64,000 bases of DNA from Aedoeadaptatus coxii (GCF_903819215.1 NZ_CAIJCT010000025.1), one strand, 5' to 3'. Positions 1 to 10,153 are shown, counted from the stretch's first letter. The notes: a model not told the origin generated them from the sequence alone. Program-made: numbers and translations.

Positions 1-25
1 TTTTTTGTGGTGTTTGTGTGTGCGG

Positions 26-326
<301 letters not shown>

Positions 327-427
327 GATTTTTCATTAGAGACCTTTCTTCTAAACCCGCCTAGAAAATTATGATTCTTTTGTTAAAAAGGTAATAATTT
401 TCCTTTCTGAAAATTCCATTTCTTGAA

Positions 428-456
428 TTGTTCAACCCATGTAATTATGGTACAAT
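428..456 (+). promoter_or_regulatory. Probable promoter of the pur operon
   Basis: A -35-like TTGTTC (428-433) is separated by 17 bp from a -10-like TACAAT (451-456). Transcription would start near 463 and leave an untranslated leader of about 275 nt before purF, which fits the leader structures described separately. Confidence 0.6.
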
Positions 457-583
457 GTAGCTGAATTAAGGGGGTATGTAATGGTGAATCGACTTATTCT
501 GTTGATGTGCAGATCGAAAGGTGATGCGCATGCTGAAAAGTCGATGAAGGTTACGTTTTCCTATTCGTTTAGCAATTCCATGT

Positions 584-604
584 CCGGTCTCGGGATCGGT
601 TTTT
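584..604 (+). terminator. Leader terminator-like hairpin 1
   Basis: CCGGTC pairs with GATCGG around a TCGG loop, with one G-U pair, and is followed directly by TTTTT. It lies inside the purF leader, so it would act as an attenuator rather than a gene-end terminator. Confidence 0.5.
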
Positions 605-605
605 G

Positions 606-634
606 AAAGAGATACGGCACCCGTATCTCTTTTT
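606..634 (+). terminator. Leader terminator-like hairpin 2
   Basis: A perfect 12-bp stem (606-617 with 621-632) closes a three-base CAC loop and ends in a T-run. It is the strongest intrinsic-terminator signature in the leader and lies about 105 bp before the purF start. Confidence 0.65.
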
Positions 635-738
635 GTGTTTAGGAGGTCGAAAAGTCTGAGGGGGACTTTAAACAACAAACGCTTCGTAAGACGGTAAGTT
701 TTTAAAACAGAATATGAGGAAAGGATCGATTACGACGA

Positions 739-2085
739 ATGTGTGGCGTTATTGGAATTTATAGTCAATCGACAGTTAGTACGAGCTTGTTTTATGGGAT
801 GAATTCTCTGCAACATAGGGGGCAGGAAGCAGCAGGCATGGCCGTTTTTGACGGCGAGGAGATTCGCAGAAAACGTTCGATGGGTCTTGTGATCGATGCT
901 TTTACGGAAGATACTTTACGTGATCTTCCCGGTACGATCGGTATCGGCCACGTGCGCTATTCCACGGCGGAAGGCAGCCACGATTACAATATTCAACCGA
1001 TTATGGGTTTTGTCGGCGGGGAAATGATCGCTCTCGCCAATGACGGGAATTTGGTGAACTACCGAATTTTGCGTGAACGCCTTGAAGAAGAAGGCATGAT
1101 GTTTCAAACCACCAATGACACGGAGGTTATTCTTTACTTAATTACCCGCTACTACAATGGGGATATTGTAGAAGCCATTAAAAAAACCATGGGCGTGATC
1201 CAAGGGGCTTATTCCGTTACGGCGCTTATTAAGGATAAGGTCGTGGCCTTTAGGGATCCCCACGGTTTCCGCCCCTTGGTCTTAGGGGAAGACGGCGAGG
1301 ATGTCATCGTCGCCAGTGAAAATGCGGCCATTGAAATTATCGGCGGCAAGATGACGCGGAATGTGGCGCCCGGTGAAATTGTCGTTATCGACGAAAACGG
1401 CATCCACTCCGATCATTATGAATCGCCTGCTACGCCGAAGCATTGTATTTTCGAGTATGTTTATTTCGCTCGCAATGATGCGACGCTGGATGATGTCAAT
1501 GCCTATACGTTTAGAAGACGTTGTGGCGAAATTTTATGGGAAGAAGCGCCTTGTGATGTGGATCTCGTAGTGCCGGTTCCCGACAGCGGTATTCCTTCCG
1601 CCATCGGTTATGCGCAAGCGTCGAATATTCCCTACGGCGAAGGGCTCGTCAAGAATCGCTACATGGGCAGAACCTTTATTAAGCCGACGCAAAAGGAAAG
1701 GGATATGGCGGTTAAGCTGAAACTCAATCCTTTGGGGGATGTGGTAAAGGGAAAATCCATTGTCTTGCTGGACGACTCTATCGTGCGCGGCACGACGAGC
1801 CGCAATTTGATTTATCGTTTGCGGGAAGCGGGAGCCAAGGAAGTGCATATGCGCATTACCTCGCCGCCGGTTAAATATTGCTGCTATTACGGCATCGACA
1901 CGCCCAATCGTAAGAATTTAATTGCCGCCAATGAATCCATTAAGGAGATTGAAAAGAGTATCGGCGCAGACTCTCTCGCTTTTATTTCGGAAGAGGGTCT
2001 TGTCAGAGCAGGCAAGAAGGAAATTTCCAAATATTGTACAGCATGCTTTGACGGGGATTACCCCGTCGATCCGACAGTGATTTAG
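739..2085 (+). CDS. purF: Amidophosphoribosyltransferase
   Basis: This enzyme catalyses the committed step of purine synthesis, making phosphoribosylamine from PRPP and glutamine in the cytoplasm. The 448-aa protein starts MCGVIGIY, so removing Met exposes the catalytic N-terminal Cys2 of the class II glutaminase domain; unlike the Bacillus enzyme there is essentially no longer propeptide. The phosphoribosyltransferase motif VLLDDSIVRGTTS is at about residues 341-353. Cys236, Cys381/382, Cys433 and Cys436 match the cysteines that hold a 4Fe-4S cluster in Bacillus-type PurF. It is the first gene of the pur operon, behind a long structured leader, and is followed after 9 bp by purM. Confidence 0.97.
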   Translation: MCGVIGIYSQSTVSTSLFYGMNSLQHRGQEAAGMAVFDGEEIRRKRSMGLVIDAFTEDTLRDLPGTIGIGHVRYSTAEGSHDYNIQPIMGFVGGEMIALANDGNLVNYRILRERLEEEGMMFQTTNDTEVILYLITRYYNGDIVEAIKKTMGVIQGAYSVTALIKDKVVAFRDPHGFRPLVLGEDGEDVIVASENAAIEIIGGKMTRNVAPGEIVVIDENGIHSDHYESPATPKHCIFEYVYFARNDATLDDVNAYTFRRRCGEILWEEAPCDVDLVVPVPDSGIPSAIGYAQASNIPYGEGLVKNRYMGRTFIKPTQKERDMAVKLKLNPLGDVVKGKSIVLLDDSIVRGTTSRNLIYRLREAGAKEVHMRITSPPVKYCCYYGIDTPNRKNLIAANESIKEIEKSIGADSLAFISEEGLVRAGKKEISKYCTACFDGDYPVDPTVI

Positions 2086-2094
2086 GAGGAAGTT

Positions 2095-3129
2095 ATGACA
2101 TTATCGTATAAAGACGCAGGGGTCGATATTACAGAAGGCAATCGTGCCGTGGAACTTATGAAGAAAGCTGTTTCTTCTACTTACGACAAGAATGTACTCG
2201 GGGATATCGGTTTGTTCTCCGGCGGCTATGATCTTTCCGCCGCCAAGGACATGGAATCACCCGTGCTTTTAGGCGCCACTGACGGTGTGGGCACGAAGCT
2301 TTTAGTTGCACAAATGATGGATGTTCACGACACGGTGGGCATAGATCTTGTGGCCATGAGCGTCAACGATTTAATTTGCCAAGGGGCGAAGCCTCTCTTT
2401 TTCCTCGACTACGTGGCCACAGGTCATGTGTCGGCTGAAAAGATGCAAAAAATCGTGGAAGGTGTCGCCCAAGGTTGTCGCGAAAGCGGATGCGCTTTAA
2501 TCGGCGGGGAGACTGCCGAAATGCCCGGTCTTTACGGGGAAGACGAATACGATCTCGCCGGCTTTGCCGTAGGTCTTTGCGATAAGAATAAGATCATCGA
2601 CGGACGGGATGTAGCCGAAGGCGATGCGGTCATCGGCCTCGCGTCCAGCGGTCTTCACTCCAACGGTTACAGTTTGGCCCGCAAATTTTTCTTCGAGCAC
2701 AAGGGCTTTGACATTACGAGCGAAGTGGAAGGTTTAGACGGCACGGTCGGCGAGGTTCTTCTCCGCCCGACGAAGCTTTATGTCAAGACGATTTTAGCGC
2801 TAACTGAACGGTTCCACGTCAAGGCCATTTCCAATATTACCGGCGGCGGTTTAATCGAAAATGTACCTCGTGTCCTTCCCAAGGACTTAGATTGCCGCGT
2901 GGACAAGGGCAGCTGGGACATGCCCGATGTGTTCCGCTACATGGAAGATTCCGGCGACATTAAGGAAGAAGAACTTTACCGCTCCTTTAATATGGGTGTG
3001 GGCATGGTCGTCGTCGTACCGGAAGGTGAAAAGGACGAGGTGCTCCGCTTTATCAGCGAAGAAACCGACGATAAGGCGTGGGCCATCGGTTCTATTGAAT
3101 CCGGCGAAGGCGTCGTGCAATTGAGATGA
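2095..3129 (+). CDS. purM: Phosphoribosylformylglycinamidine cyclo-ligase (AIR synthetase)
   Basis: PurM closes the imidazole ring, converting FGAM to AIR with ATP. The 344-aa length is normal for the family. Family hallmarks include GATDGVGTKL near residue 60, the GGETAEMPGLY segment and NITGGGLIENVPRVLP. The start follows a GGAGG site at good spacing. It lies between purF and purN and overlaps purN at an ATGA junction, which implies translational coupling. Confidence 0.96.
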   Translation: MTLSYKDAGVDITEGNRAVELMKKAVSSTYDKNVLGDIGLFSGGYDLSAAKDMESPVLLGATDGVGTKLLVAQMMDVHDTVGIDLVAMSVNDLICQGAKPLFFLDYVATGHVSAEKMQKIVEGVAQGCRESGCALIGGETAEMPGLYGEDEYDLAGFAVGLCDKNKIIDGRDVAEGDAVIGLASSGLHSNGYSLARKFFFEHKGFDITSEVEGLDGTVGEVLLRPTKLYVKTILALTERFHVKAISNITGGGLIENVPRVLPKDLDCRVDKGSWDMPDVFRYMEDSGDIKEEELYRSFNMGVGMVVVVPEGEKDEVLRFISEETDDKAWAIGSIESGEGVVQLR

Positions 3130-3680
3130 AAATAGCGGTTTTACTCAGCGGATCGGGCACGAATTTGCAATCTTTATTGGACGCCGAGGCGGCGGGATTT
3201 TTCAAATCCGAGATCGCCTTGGTGGTATCCAATAAGGCGGATGCCTACGGTCTGAAACGTGCTGAGGCGATGAATAAAAAAACATATGTTGAGGGCGACG
3301 ACGATTTAGTATCGGTGCTGGAAAAGGAAGGCATCGATTTTATCGTCCTCGCCGGTTACTTAAAAATACTGAGCGGCGACCTTTTACACCGTTACGAGGG
3401 GCGAATTATTAATATTCATCCTTCCCTTTTGCCGGCTTACGGCGGCAAGGGCATGTACGGCTTGAAAGTTCACGAAGCGGTATTTGAAGCGGGCGAGGTG
3501 CGAAGCGGCGCCACGGTGCATTACGTGAATGAAACCGTCGACGGGGGCAAGATTTTGCTCCAGTCCTCGGTGGACATTAGTAGGCTTCGTTCGCCTAAGG
3601 AAATTCAGGAAACGGTGCTCGTGTTGGAGCACGAGCTTTTGAAAACGGCGGTTCGTTTTTGTGAGGAGGGCATTCTATGA
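3126..3680 (+). CDS. purN: Phosphoribosylglycinamide formyltransferase
   Basis: PurN transfers a formyl group from 10-formyl-THF to GAR. The 184-aa product starts with the nucleotide-binding segment IAVLLSGSGTNLQSLLDA. It contains INIHPSLLPAYGGKGMYG, which carries the catalytic Asn and His, and the later ATVHYVNETVDGGKILLQ region with the catalytic Asp. It overlaps purM upstream and purH downstream by ATGA junctions, so the three genes are probably translated in a coupled way. Confidence 0.95.
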   Translation: MKIAVLLSGSGTNLQSLLDAEAAGFFKSEIALVVSNKADAYGLKRAEAMNKKTYVEGDDDLVSVLEKEGIDFIVLAGYLKILSGDLLHRYEGRIINIHPSLLPAYGGKGMYGLKVHEAVFEAGEVRSGATVHYVNETVDGGKILLQSSVDISRLRSPKEIQETVLVLEHELLKTAVRFCEEGIL

Positions 3681-5203
3681 AGTATGCGTTGTTATCGGTA
3701 ACAGACAAATCGGGAATCGGTGCTTTTGCCAAGGGTTTGAAGGAAGCGGGCTACACCCTTCTTTCTACCGGCGGCACGCTCCGCGCCATTGAAGAGGCAG
3801 GGGTAGAGGTAGTGGCTATTGACGACTACACCCATTTCCCGGAAATGCTCGACGGCAGAGTGAAGACCCTTCACCCCATGGTACACGGCGGCATTTTATA
3901 TAAGCGAGACGAACAATCTCATGTGGATACGGTGAAAAAGCACGGCATCGAAAGTATCGATCTCGTTTGCGTCAATCTTTACGCTTTTGAAGAAACCTAC
4001 CATGCTAAAAAAAGCGACGAGGAATTAATCGAAAACATCGACATCGGCGGCCCCAGCATGATTCGCTCGGCAGCTAAAAATCACAAGGATGTTTACGTGG
4101 TCACCGATCCCAAAGATTACGACCGCATGTTGGATCACTTACAATCTCCCGAAGATGATTTGGCTTTCCGTAGAGAGCTCGCCATGAAGGCCTTCAGCTT
4201 AACGGCCTATTACGATTCCATGATTTCCCGTTACTTCCGCGAACTTACGGGAAAAACGAGCGAGTACACCACCATCGGCATGCGAAAGGATTCCGATTTA
4301 CGTTACGGCGAAAATCCCCATCAAAAGGCGGAAGTTTATACCGACCCCATGGTGGAATCGTACTTTACCCATATGGAACAGTTCCAAGGGAAGGAACTTT
4401 CCTACAATAACTACAACGACTTTAATTCCGCTGTAGGTCTCGCCGGGGAATTTGATCCCGAACGTGACGGCATTATCTGCGTAGGCTTAAAACACGCCAC
4501 GCCCTGTGGCGTCGCCTTAGGGGAAACGGCGCTGGACGCTTACAAGAAAATGTTTGAAGCCGACAGCCTTTCTATTTTCGGCGGCATCGTCGCACTCAAT
4601 ACGACGGTTGATAAAGCATGTGCCGAAGAAATGGTGAAGATCTTCCTGGAAGTCGTTGCGGCAAAAGATTTTACCGAAGAAGCTCTCGAAGTCTTTAAGC
4701 AAAAGAAAAATCTCCGGGTTATTCGCGTGGACTTCGACGCCGCGCCCCTTCAACGGGAAATGCGCATGGTAAGCGGCAAGATTTTACTTCAAGACACGGA
4801 TATTGGCGCCAAGGAAGATTATAAAATCGTCACCGAAACCGAGCCGACGGATGCACAAAAGCGCGACCTTCTCTTCGGCATGAAGGTGGTTAAATACGTG
4901 CGTTCCAACGCTGTGGTGCTCATTAAAGACGGAAAAACAGTGGGCATCGGCGGCGGCGAAACCAGCCGTATCTGGGCCCTCGAAAATATTTTCAATCACA
5001 ACCCCGATCGAGATTTCACGGGAAGTGTTATGGCGAGCGACGCATTCTTCCCCTTCGACGACTGCGTCAAAGAGGCGGCGGAACACGGTGTCGCATCGAT
5101 TATTCAACCGGGCGGTTCTATCCGCGACGAAGATTCCATAAAAGCTTGTAACGAACGAACTATTTCCATGGTCTTTACCGGCGTTCGTCATTTTAAACAT
5201 TAA
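3677..5203 (+). CDS. purH: Bifunctional AICAR formyltransferase / IMP cyclohydrolase
   Basis: PurH performs the last two steps to IMP. The 508-aa length is typical. The N-terminal MGS-like IMP cyclohydrolase domain shows LSTGGTLRAI and GRVKTLHPMVHGGIL. The C-terminal AICAR transformylase domain contains LRYGENPHQKAEVY, LKHATPCGVA and the late SDAFFPFDDCV segment. It overlaps purN at ATGA and ends 9 bp before the purD-purL fusion, whose ribosome site lies in that gap. Confidence 0.96.
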   Translation: MKYALLSVTDKSGIGAFAKGLKEAGYTLLSTGGTLRAIEEAGVEVVAIDDYTHFPEMLDGRVKTLHPMVHGGILYKRDEQSHVDTVKKHGIESIDLVCVNLYAFEETYHAKKSDEELIENIDIGGPSMIRSAAKNHKDVYVVTDPKDYDRMLDHLQSPEDDLAFRRELAMKAFSLTAYYDSMISRYFRELTGKTSEYTTIGMRKDSDLRYGENPHQKAEVYTDPMVESYFTHMEQFQGKELSYNNYNDFNSAVGLAGEFDPERDGIICVGLKHATPCGVALGETALDAYKKMFEADSLSIFGGIVALNTTVDKACAEEMVKIFLEVVAAKDFTEEALEVFKQKKNLRVIRVDFDAAPLQREMRMVSGKILLQDTDIGAKEDYKIVTETEPTDAQKRDLLFGMKVVKYVRSNAVVLIKDGKTVGIGGGETSRIWALENIFNHNPDRDFTGSVMASDAFFPFDDCVKEAAEHGVASIIQPGGSIRDEDSIKACNERTISMVFTGVRHFKH

Positions 5204-5212
5204 GGAGGCATT

Positions 5213-8200
5213 GTGAAGGTACTCATCGTTGGTGGCGGCGGACGCGAACACGCAATCGGCGCATCCATCGCTCAAAATAAAAAAGTAGACAAAATTTACT
5301 TCGCCCCCGGAAACGGCGGCACCGATGCGATCGGCGAAAACATCTCTATTTCCGCTGAAGACATCAGCGCGCTTTTAAAATTTGCAAAAGACATGGCCGT
5401 GGATTTCACCATCGTGGGCCCGGAAGCTCCCTTGGTGGACGGCATTGTCGATGCTTTTGAAGAAGAAGGCCTTTTAATCTTCGGGCCTAATCAACAAGCG
5501 GCGGAGCTGGAAGGCTCCAAGGCCGCCACAAAATCATTCTGCACGCGCCATCACATTCCCACGGCGGGCTACATGGAATCGGATAATCGCGATGCCATTC
5601 GCCAAGCGGCCGTGAACATGTTGGAAGAAAAGGGCGTCTGCGTCTTAAAGGCGGACGGCTTGGCGGCAGGCAAAGGCGTCGCCATCGTCTACGACGAAGG
5701 GGCAGTGGACGCTTTTTTAAACGACGTCTTCGTGGACAAAAAGTTTGATGGGGATCGCGTGGTCGTGGAAGAATTTTTAGAAGGCTTTGAAATGAGCCTC
5801 CTCGCTTTCTGCGACGGCAAAACCATAAAACCTCTTTCCACGGCGAAAGATCACAAATCTATTTACGAAGGGGGACGGGGGCCGAACACCGGCGGCATGG
5901 GAACCTATGCGCCCAATGTGGAAGCTCTTCCTCTTTTAGATCGCATCGACGACGTTCTCGTGAAACCTTTCTTAAAGGGACTTCAAGACGACGGCATGGA
6001 TTACCGCGGTTTAATTTTCATGGGCATTATGATCGGCGACGATGGCCCGCAAATTTTGGAATATAATTGCCGCTTCGGCGATCCGGAAACCCAATCGGTT
6101 TTGGAACGCTTAGACGGCGATCTTTTAGATATTATGATGGCCACGGCCAAGGGGGAACTTTCCTCCGTAGAGGTTAAAGAAAACGACAAAAAAGTAGTGT
6201 CCTTAACCCTCGCAAGCGGCGGCTATCCCGCCTCTTCGGAAAAAGGCGTCCCCATTACTATTCCCGAAGATCTCGGTGATGTGAAGGTATTCCACGCCGG
6301 CACGGCGAAAAAAGACGGCCAACTTGTTACGGCAGGGGGCAGAGTGCTTACGGTTACCGCCGTGGCCGACGATTTTGAAACGGCCATGGAAAAGGCGTAC
6401 GATGCCGCCGATAAAATTGAATTTGAACATAAACAAATTCGAAGAGACATCGGCCCGAAACTTTCCCGCGTCTACGTAGGTCGCAAAGCCGGATTTAATA
6501 ACGGCGAGTTGGCCTTAAAAGACAGCTTGAAAGAAGAACTGGGCATCTCTTTAGACGATGTAAAAGTTTACGCCCGTTACGATTTGGAAGGCTTGACCCT
6601 CGATGAAGCGGAACGTCTCGCAAAGGAAGTTTTGTCCGAAGCGCCCAGCGACGTGGTTTACGTCAACGAAGATGCTTTTAAACTTCAAAGCGAAATGGAC
6701 CGCGGCCTGGTAGTAGAATATCAGCCGGGCCAATACGATCAACGGAATGCCGGCGTTATGGACACGGCCACCGCTATGTTCGGCCATACCCACTTAACGA
6801 GCAAGACGGCGACGGTTTATGATTTTAGAGGAAATCTCGACGAAAAAGATTACGGAAATATCGTAAACCACTTGGTCAATCCCGTCGACCAAAAAATCGG
6901 CAGCCTTTTCGGCGTACCGACGACGTTGCGGGAAGAAAGCCCTCAAAATTTAGAAAACCCCGTGGTGGAAGGCTTTACGGATTGGAGCGAAGAGGAACTT
7001 AAAGAACATTTCGACGCCATGGAACTCGCCATGAGCATGGAAGACTTCGCCTTTATTCAAAAACATTTCCAATCCTTGGGCAGAGATATTAACGAAACGG
7101 AACTGGCAATTTTAGATACCTACTGGTCCGACCACTGCCGTCACACCACCTTTAACACGGCGCTCGACATCGACTTCGACGAAAAAGTGTCTCCCGTGAT
7201 CAAAGAAGCTTTCGATCGCTACATGGGTATGCGAGAAGCTTTAAATCGCAAAAAGCCCGTTAGTTTAATGGACATGGGCACTCTCGTGGCCAAGTATCTT
7301 AAAAAAGAAGGCATTAAGACCAATATCGAAGAATCGGAAGAAATTAACGCCTGCTCCATTCACATCGAGTTGGAAGCCACGGATTTAAAATCCGGCGAAA
7401 AGGAAACCATTCCCTACCTCTTAATGTTTAAAAACGAAACCCACAATCACCCGACGGAAATCGAGCCCTACGGCGGCGCGTCTACCTGCTTGGGCGGTTG
7501 TATCCGCGATCCCCTTTCCGGAAGAGCTTACGTTTATCAAGCCCTTCGCTTAACGGGGAGCGGCGATCCCACCATGCCCATTGAGGACACGTGGGAAAGT
7601 AAATTACCTCAAAAGAAAATCACTACCGAAGCGGCCGACGGTTACGCATCCTACGGCAACCAAATCGGCATTCCCGCAGGCCTTGTGGAAGAACTTTACC
7701 ACCCGGGCTACATGGCGAAGCGCATGGAAATCGGCGCCGTCGTCGGAGCCGTGGCCACGGAAAATGTATGGCGCGGCACGCCGGAAGCGGGGGATATTAT
7801 TCTTTTAATGGGCGGCAGAACCGGACGTGACGGCGTCGGCGGCGCAACGGGAAGCAGTAAAGAACATACGGCGGCTTCCCTTACCACCGCATCGGCGGAA
7901 GTACAAAAAGGGAACGCACCTCAAGAGCGAAAACTTCTTCGCCTTTTCAGAAATCCCGACATCGCATCGAAGATTAAACGCTGTAACGACTTCGGTGCCG
8001 GCGGCGTATCCGTCGCCATCGGCGAACTTGCCGACGGGTTGAAGATTCACTTGGACAGAGTGCCTTTAAAATACGACGGCCTTTCTCCGAGAGAAATTGC
8101 CATTTCCGAATCCCAAGAACGTATGGCGGTTGTCATTCAGAAAAAGGATTTGGATTTCTTCAGAGCCATGAGCGACGAGGAAAATCTTGAAATGACCGTC

Positions 8201-10153
8201 GTGGCGGAAGTGACGGAAGAGCCGGCTATGCGCATGTATTACGGCGACCGATTGATCGTGGATTTAGACCGCGCCTTTATCGAAACGGCGGGCGTGGATC
8301 GCAGTCAAAAGGTGGAAGTGGAAGGGGATGCTATGTCTCACTTCTTCCACCGATACAATGACTACACGACGAAGGATATTTTAAAACGCATGGCGGATCT
8401 GGACATCGTGAGCCAAAAAAATCTCATCGAGAAATTCGACAACAGCGTCGGCCGCGGCACGGTGCTCATGCCCTTAGGTGGCAAGTATCAATTGACGCCG
8501 ACCCAAGCCATGGCGGGGCTCATTCCCGTGGAAAACAAGCGCAGCGACACGGCGAGCGTCATGAGTTTCGGCGCAAACCCCGAATTCCTTTCGGAAAACC
8601 AATATCTGGGCGCATATTATGCGGTCGTGGAATCGGTAGCGAAACTTGTGGCCACCGGCGCCGATATTCGGGACATGTATTTTACCTTCCAAGAGTATTT
8701 TGAAAAGCTCGGCGAAGATCCCAAGCGTTGGCAAAAACCCTTGAAGGCCCTTCTCGGCGCATTCGACGCCTGCATGGATTTTGAAGTGCCTCCCATCGGC
8801 GGCAAAGATTCCATGAGCGGCACCTTTAGAGATAAAGACGTACCGCCGACCCTCGTTTCCTTCGCCATTGCCCCCATGAAATCGAAAAATGTGGTGAGCA
8901 ATGTATTCCAAAAAGCGGGAAACAAGCTGGGCATTTTAAAGGCGACCCGTTTGGACGACGGCAAAATCGACATCGAAGCATTTAAAGCCATGGCGGACAC
9001 CCTGAGAGGGGAAATGGAAAAGGGCAATGTCCTTTCCGCCGCCGCCGTTACCCGTTACGGCACCCTTCCCGGCATGATCATCTCCGCCCTCGGAAATGAT
9101 GTAGGCTTTGACGTACAATTAGACGATCTTTACAACGCCCTTTACGGCGATATTATCGTAGAATACAAAGAAGCTTTCGACGGTGTGGAAGAAATCGGCG
9201 AGCTGAAAGAAAAAGGCTATACGGTCAACGGCGAATCCTTAGATCGAGAAGCCATCTTTAAGGCTTACCGTTACGGCTTGGAATCGGTCTTCCCCTCTGA
9301 AAAAGAACAAAAGGGAGAAGACATTCGCAAGATTCAAAAGGGCAACGATCGCATCGCAGCGAGAGAAGCAAAAGATGATTGTCGCGTGCTCATCGCCTGC
9401 TTCCCTGGCACTAATAGCGAATACGATACATCCGATGTGTTTACAAAAGCCGGCGCCGACACGGAAGTCTTTGTCTTCCGCAATCAAACGGCGGAAGAAA
9501 CTGTGCGCTCCATTGAAACCTTGGCGACAAAAGTAAAAGAAGCGGATATCTTTGCCATTCCCGGCGGCTTCAGCTTTAGCGACGAGCCCGACGGATCGGC
9601 GAAATTCATCGCTACGATTTTGCGTACCGACGCTATGAAAGAAGCCATGGACGTCCTTGTAAAAGAAAAGAAAGGCCTCGTCCTCGGCATTTGCAACGGC
9701 TTCCAAGCTCTGATTAAATCGGGCTATCTTCCTTTCGGCGAAGGCCGCGCTCAAGCAGACGATTCGCCGACCCTTACCTTTAACGACAACTCCCGCCACG
9801 TGGCGCGGATCGTGGAAACGGAAGTGGCCACCAACGATTCGCCCTGGCTCATGTATTTGAATCCCGGCGACTGCTACATGGTGCCCGTAAGTCACGGGGA
9901 AGGACGCCTCGTCTGCTCGAAAGAACAGGCGGAAGAATTGGTTGAGAACAATCAAATCGCCTTTACCTATGTAGATAATCCTAACGGCAGCTTCTTTAAT
10001 ATTGAAGGCCTCGTGAGCCGCGACGGCCACATTTTAGGAAAAATGGGCCACATCGAGCGGGTGGAAGATGATCTTTACAAGAACATCCCAGACGTTCACG
10101 TGATGCCCGTCATCCAAGCCGGCGTAGATTATATTAAAGGCAAACAAAATTAA
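5213..10153 (+). CDS. PurD-PurL fusion: GAR synthetase joined to FGAM synthase
   Basis: One uninterrupted 1646-aa frame encodes two purine enzymes. Residues 1 to about 414 are a full-length GAR synthetase (PurD): VLIVGGGGREHAI, KADGLAAGKGV, the ATP-grasp core and GGRVLTVTA. From about residue 415 (RVYVGRKAGF) a complete clade II FGAM synthase begins: PurS-like start, linker with YWSDHCRHTTF, two AIRS-type halves (FKNETHNHPTEIEPYGGAST, NDFGAGGVSVAIGELADG) and a C-terminal glutaminase with nucleophile Cys1494 in LGICNGFQAL and a later VSHGEGR. The start is GTG with GGAGG upstream. Each half has its family's usual length, so this is a fusion of intact enzymes, not a read-through of fragments. 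It is the last gene of the operon and precedes a strong terminator. Confidence 0.93.
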   Translation: MKVLIVGGGGREHAIGASIAQNKKVDKIYFAPGNGGTDAIGENISISAEDISALLKFAKDMAVDFTIVGPEAPLVDGIVDAFEEEGLLIFGPNQQAAELEGSKAATKSFCTRHHIPTAGYMESDNRDAIRQAAVNMLEEKGVCVLKADGLAAGKGVAIVYDEGAVDAFLNDVFVDKKFDGDRVVVEEFLEGFEMSLLAFCDGKTIKPLSTAKDHKSIYEGGRGPNTGGMGTYAPNVEALPLLDRIDDVLVKPFLKGLQDDGMDYRGLIFMGIMIGDDGPQILEYNCRFGDPETQSVLERLDGDLLDIMMATAKGELSSVEVKENDKKVVSLTLASGGYPASSEKGVPITIPEDLGDVKVFHAGTAKKDGQLVTAGGRVLTVTAVADDFETAMEKAYDAADKIEFEHKQIRRDIGPKLSRVYVGRKAGFNNGELALKDSLKEELGISLDDVKVYARYDLEGLTLDEAERLAKEVLSEAPSDVVYVNEDAFKLQSEMDRGLVVEYQPGQYDQRNAGVMDTATAMFGHTHLTSKTATVYDFRGNLDEKDYGNIVNHLVNPVDQKIGSLFGVPTTLREESPQNLENPVVEGFTDWSEEELKEHFDAMELAMSMEDFAFIQKHFQSLGRDINETELAILDTYWSDHCRHTTFNTALDIDFDEKVSPVIKEAFDRYMGMREALNRKKPVSLMDMGTLVAKYLKKEGIKTNIEESEEINACSIHIELEATDLKSGEKETIPYLLMFKNETHNHPTEIEPYGGASTCLGGCIRDPLSGRAYVYQALRLTGSGDPTMPIEDTWESKLPQKKITTEAADGYASYGNQIGIPAGLVEELYHPGYMAKRMEIGAVVGAVATENVWRGTPEAGDIILLMGGRTGRDGVGGATGSSKEHTAASLTTASAEVQKGNAPQERKLLRLFRNPDIASKIKRCNDFGAGGVSVAIGELADGLKIHLDRVPLKYDGLSPREIAISESQERMAVVIQKKDLDFFRAMSDEENLEMTVVAEVTEEPAMRMYYGDRLIVDLDRAFIETAGVDRSQKVEVEGDAMSHFFHRYNDYTTKDILKRMADLDIVSQKNLIEKFDNSVGRGTVLMPLGGKYQLTPTQAMAGLIPVENKRSDTASVMSFGANPEFLSENQYLGAYYAVVESVAKLVATGADIRDMYFTFQEYFEKLGEDPKRWQKPLKALLGAFDACMDFEVPPIGGKDSMSGTFRDKDVPPTLVSFAIAPMKSKNVVSNVFQKAGNKLGILKATRLDDGKIDIEAFKAMADTLRGEMEKGNVLSAAAVTRYGTLPGMIISALGNDVGFDVQLDDLYNALYGDIIVEYKEAFDGVEEIGELKEKGYTVNGESLDREAIFKAYRYGLESVFPSEKEQKGEDIRKIQKGNDRIAAREAKDDCRVLIACFPGTNSEYDTSDVFTKAGADTEVFVFRNQTAEETVRSIETLATKVKEADIFAIPGGFSFSDEPDGSAKFIATILRTDAMKEAMDVLVKEKKGLVLGICNGFQALIKSGYLPFGEGRAQADDSPTLTFNDNSRHVARIVETEVATNDSPWLMYLNPGDCYMVPVSHGEGRLVCSKEQAEELVENNQIAFTYVDNPNGSFFNIEGLVSRDGHILGKMGHIERVEDDLYKNIPDVHVMPVIQAGVDYIKGKQN

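Larger units (their letters stand above)
463..738 (+). promoter_or_regulatory. Structured 5' leader / putative attenuator of purF
   Basis: The leader begins with a nested structure: ATCGACTT (488-495) pairs perfectly with AAGTCGAT (538-545), enclosing a smaller hairpin (505-510 with 526-531). Next is a GC-rich hairpin followed by five T (584-604), then a 12-bp perfect hairpin (606-632). No open frame above background is present. The layout of a closed domain upstream of terminators ahead of a biosynthetic operon is typical of transcription attenuation or a riboswitch. I could not match it to the purine, PRPP/ppGpp (ykkC) or ZTP (pfl) consensus, so the ligand is unknown. Confidence 0.5.

Noticed and set aside
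463..640. Known purine, PRPP/ppGpp (ykkC) or ZTP (pfl) riboswitch
   Set aside because: The conserved core sequences of these classes could not be found; only an unassigned structured leader is claimed.
9239..10030. Long minus-strand open frame inside the purD-purL gene
   Set aside because: It lies opposite a clear enzyme domain, has no ribosome site and no family features; typical shadow frame of a codon-biased gene.
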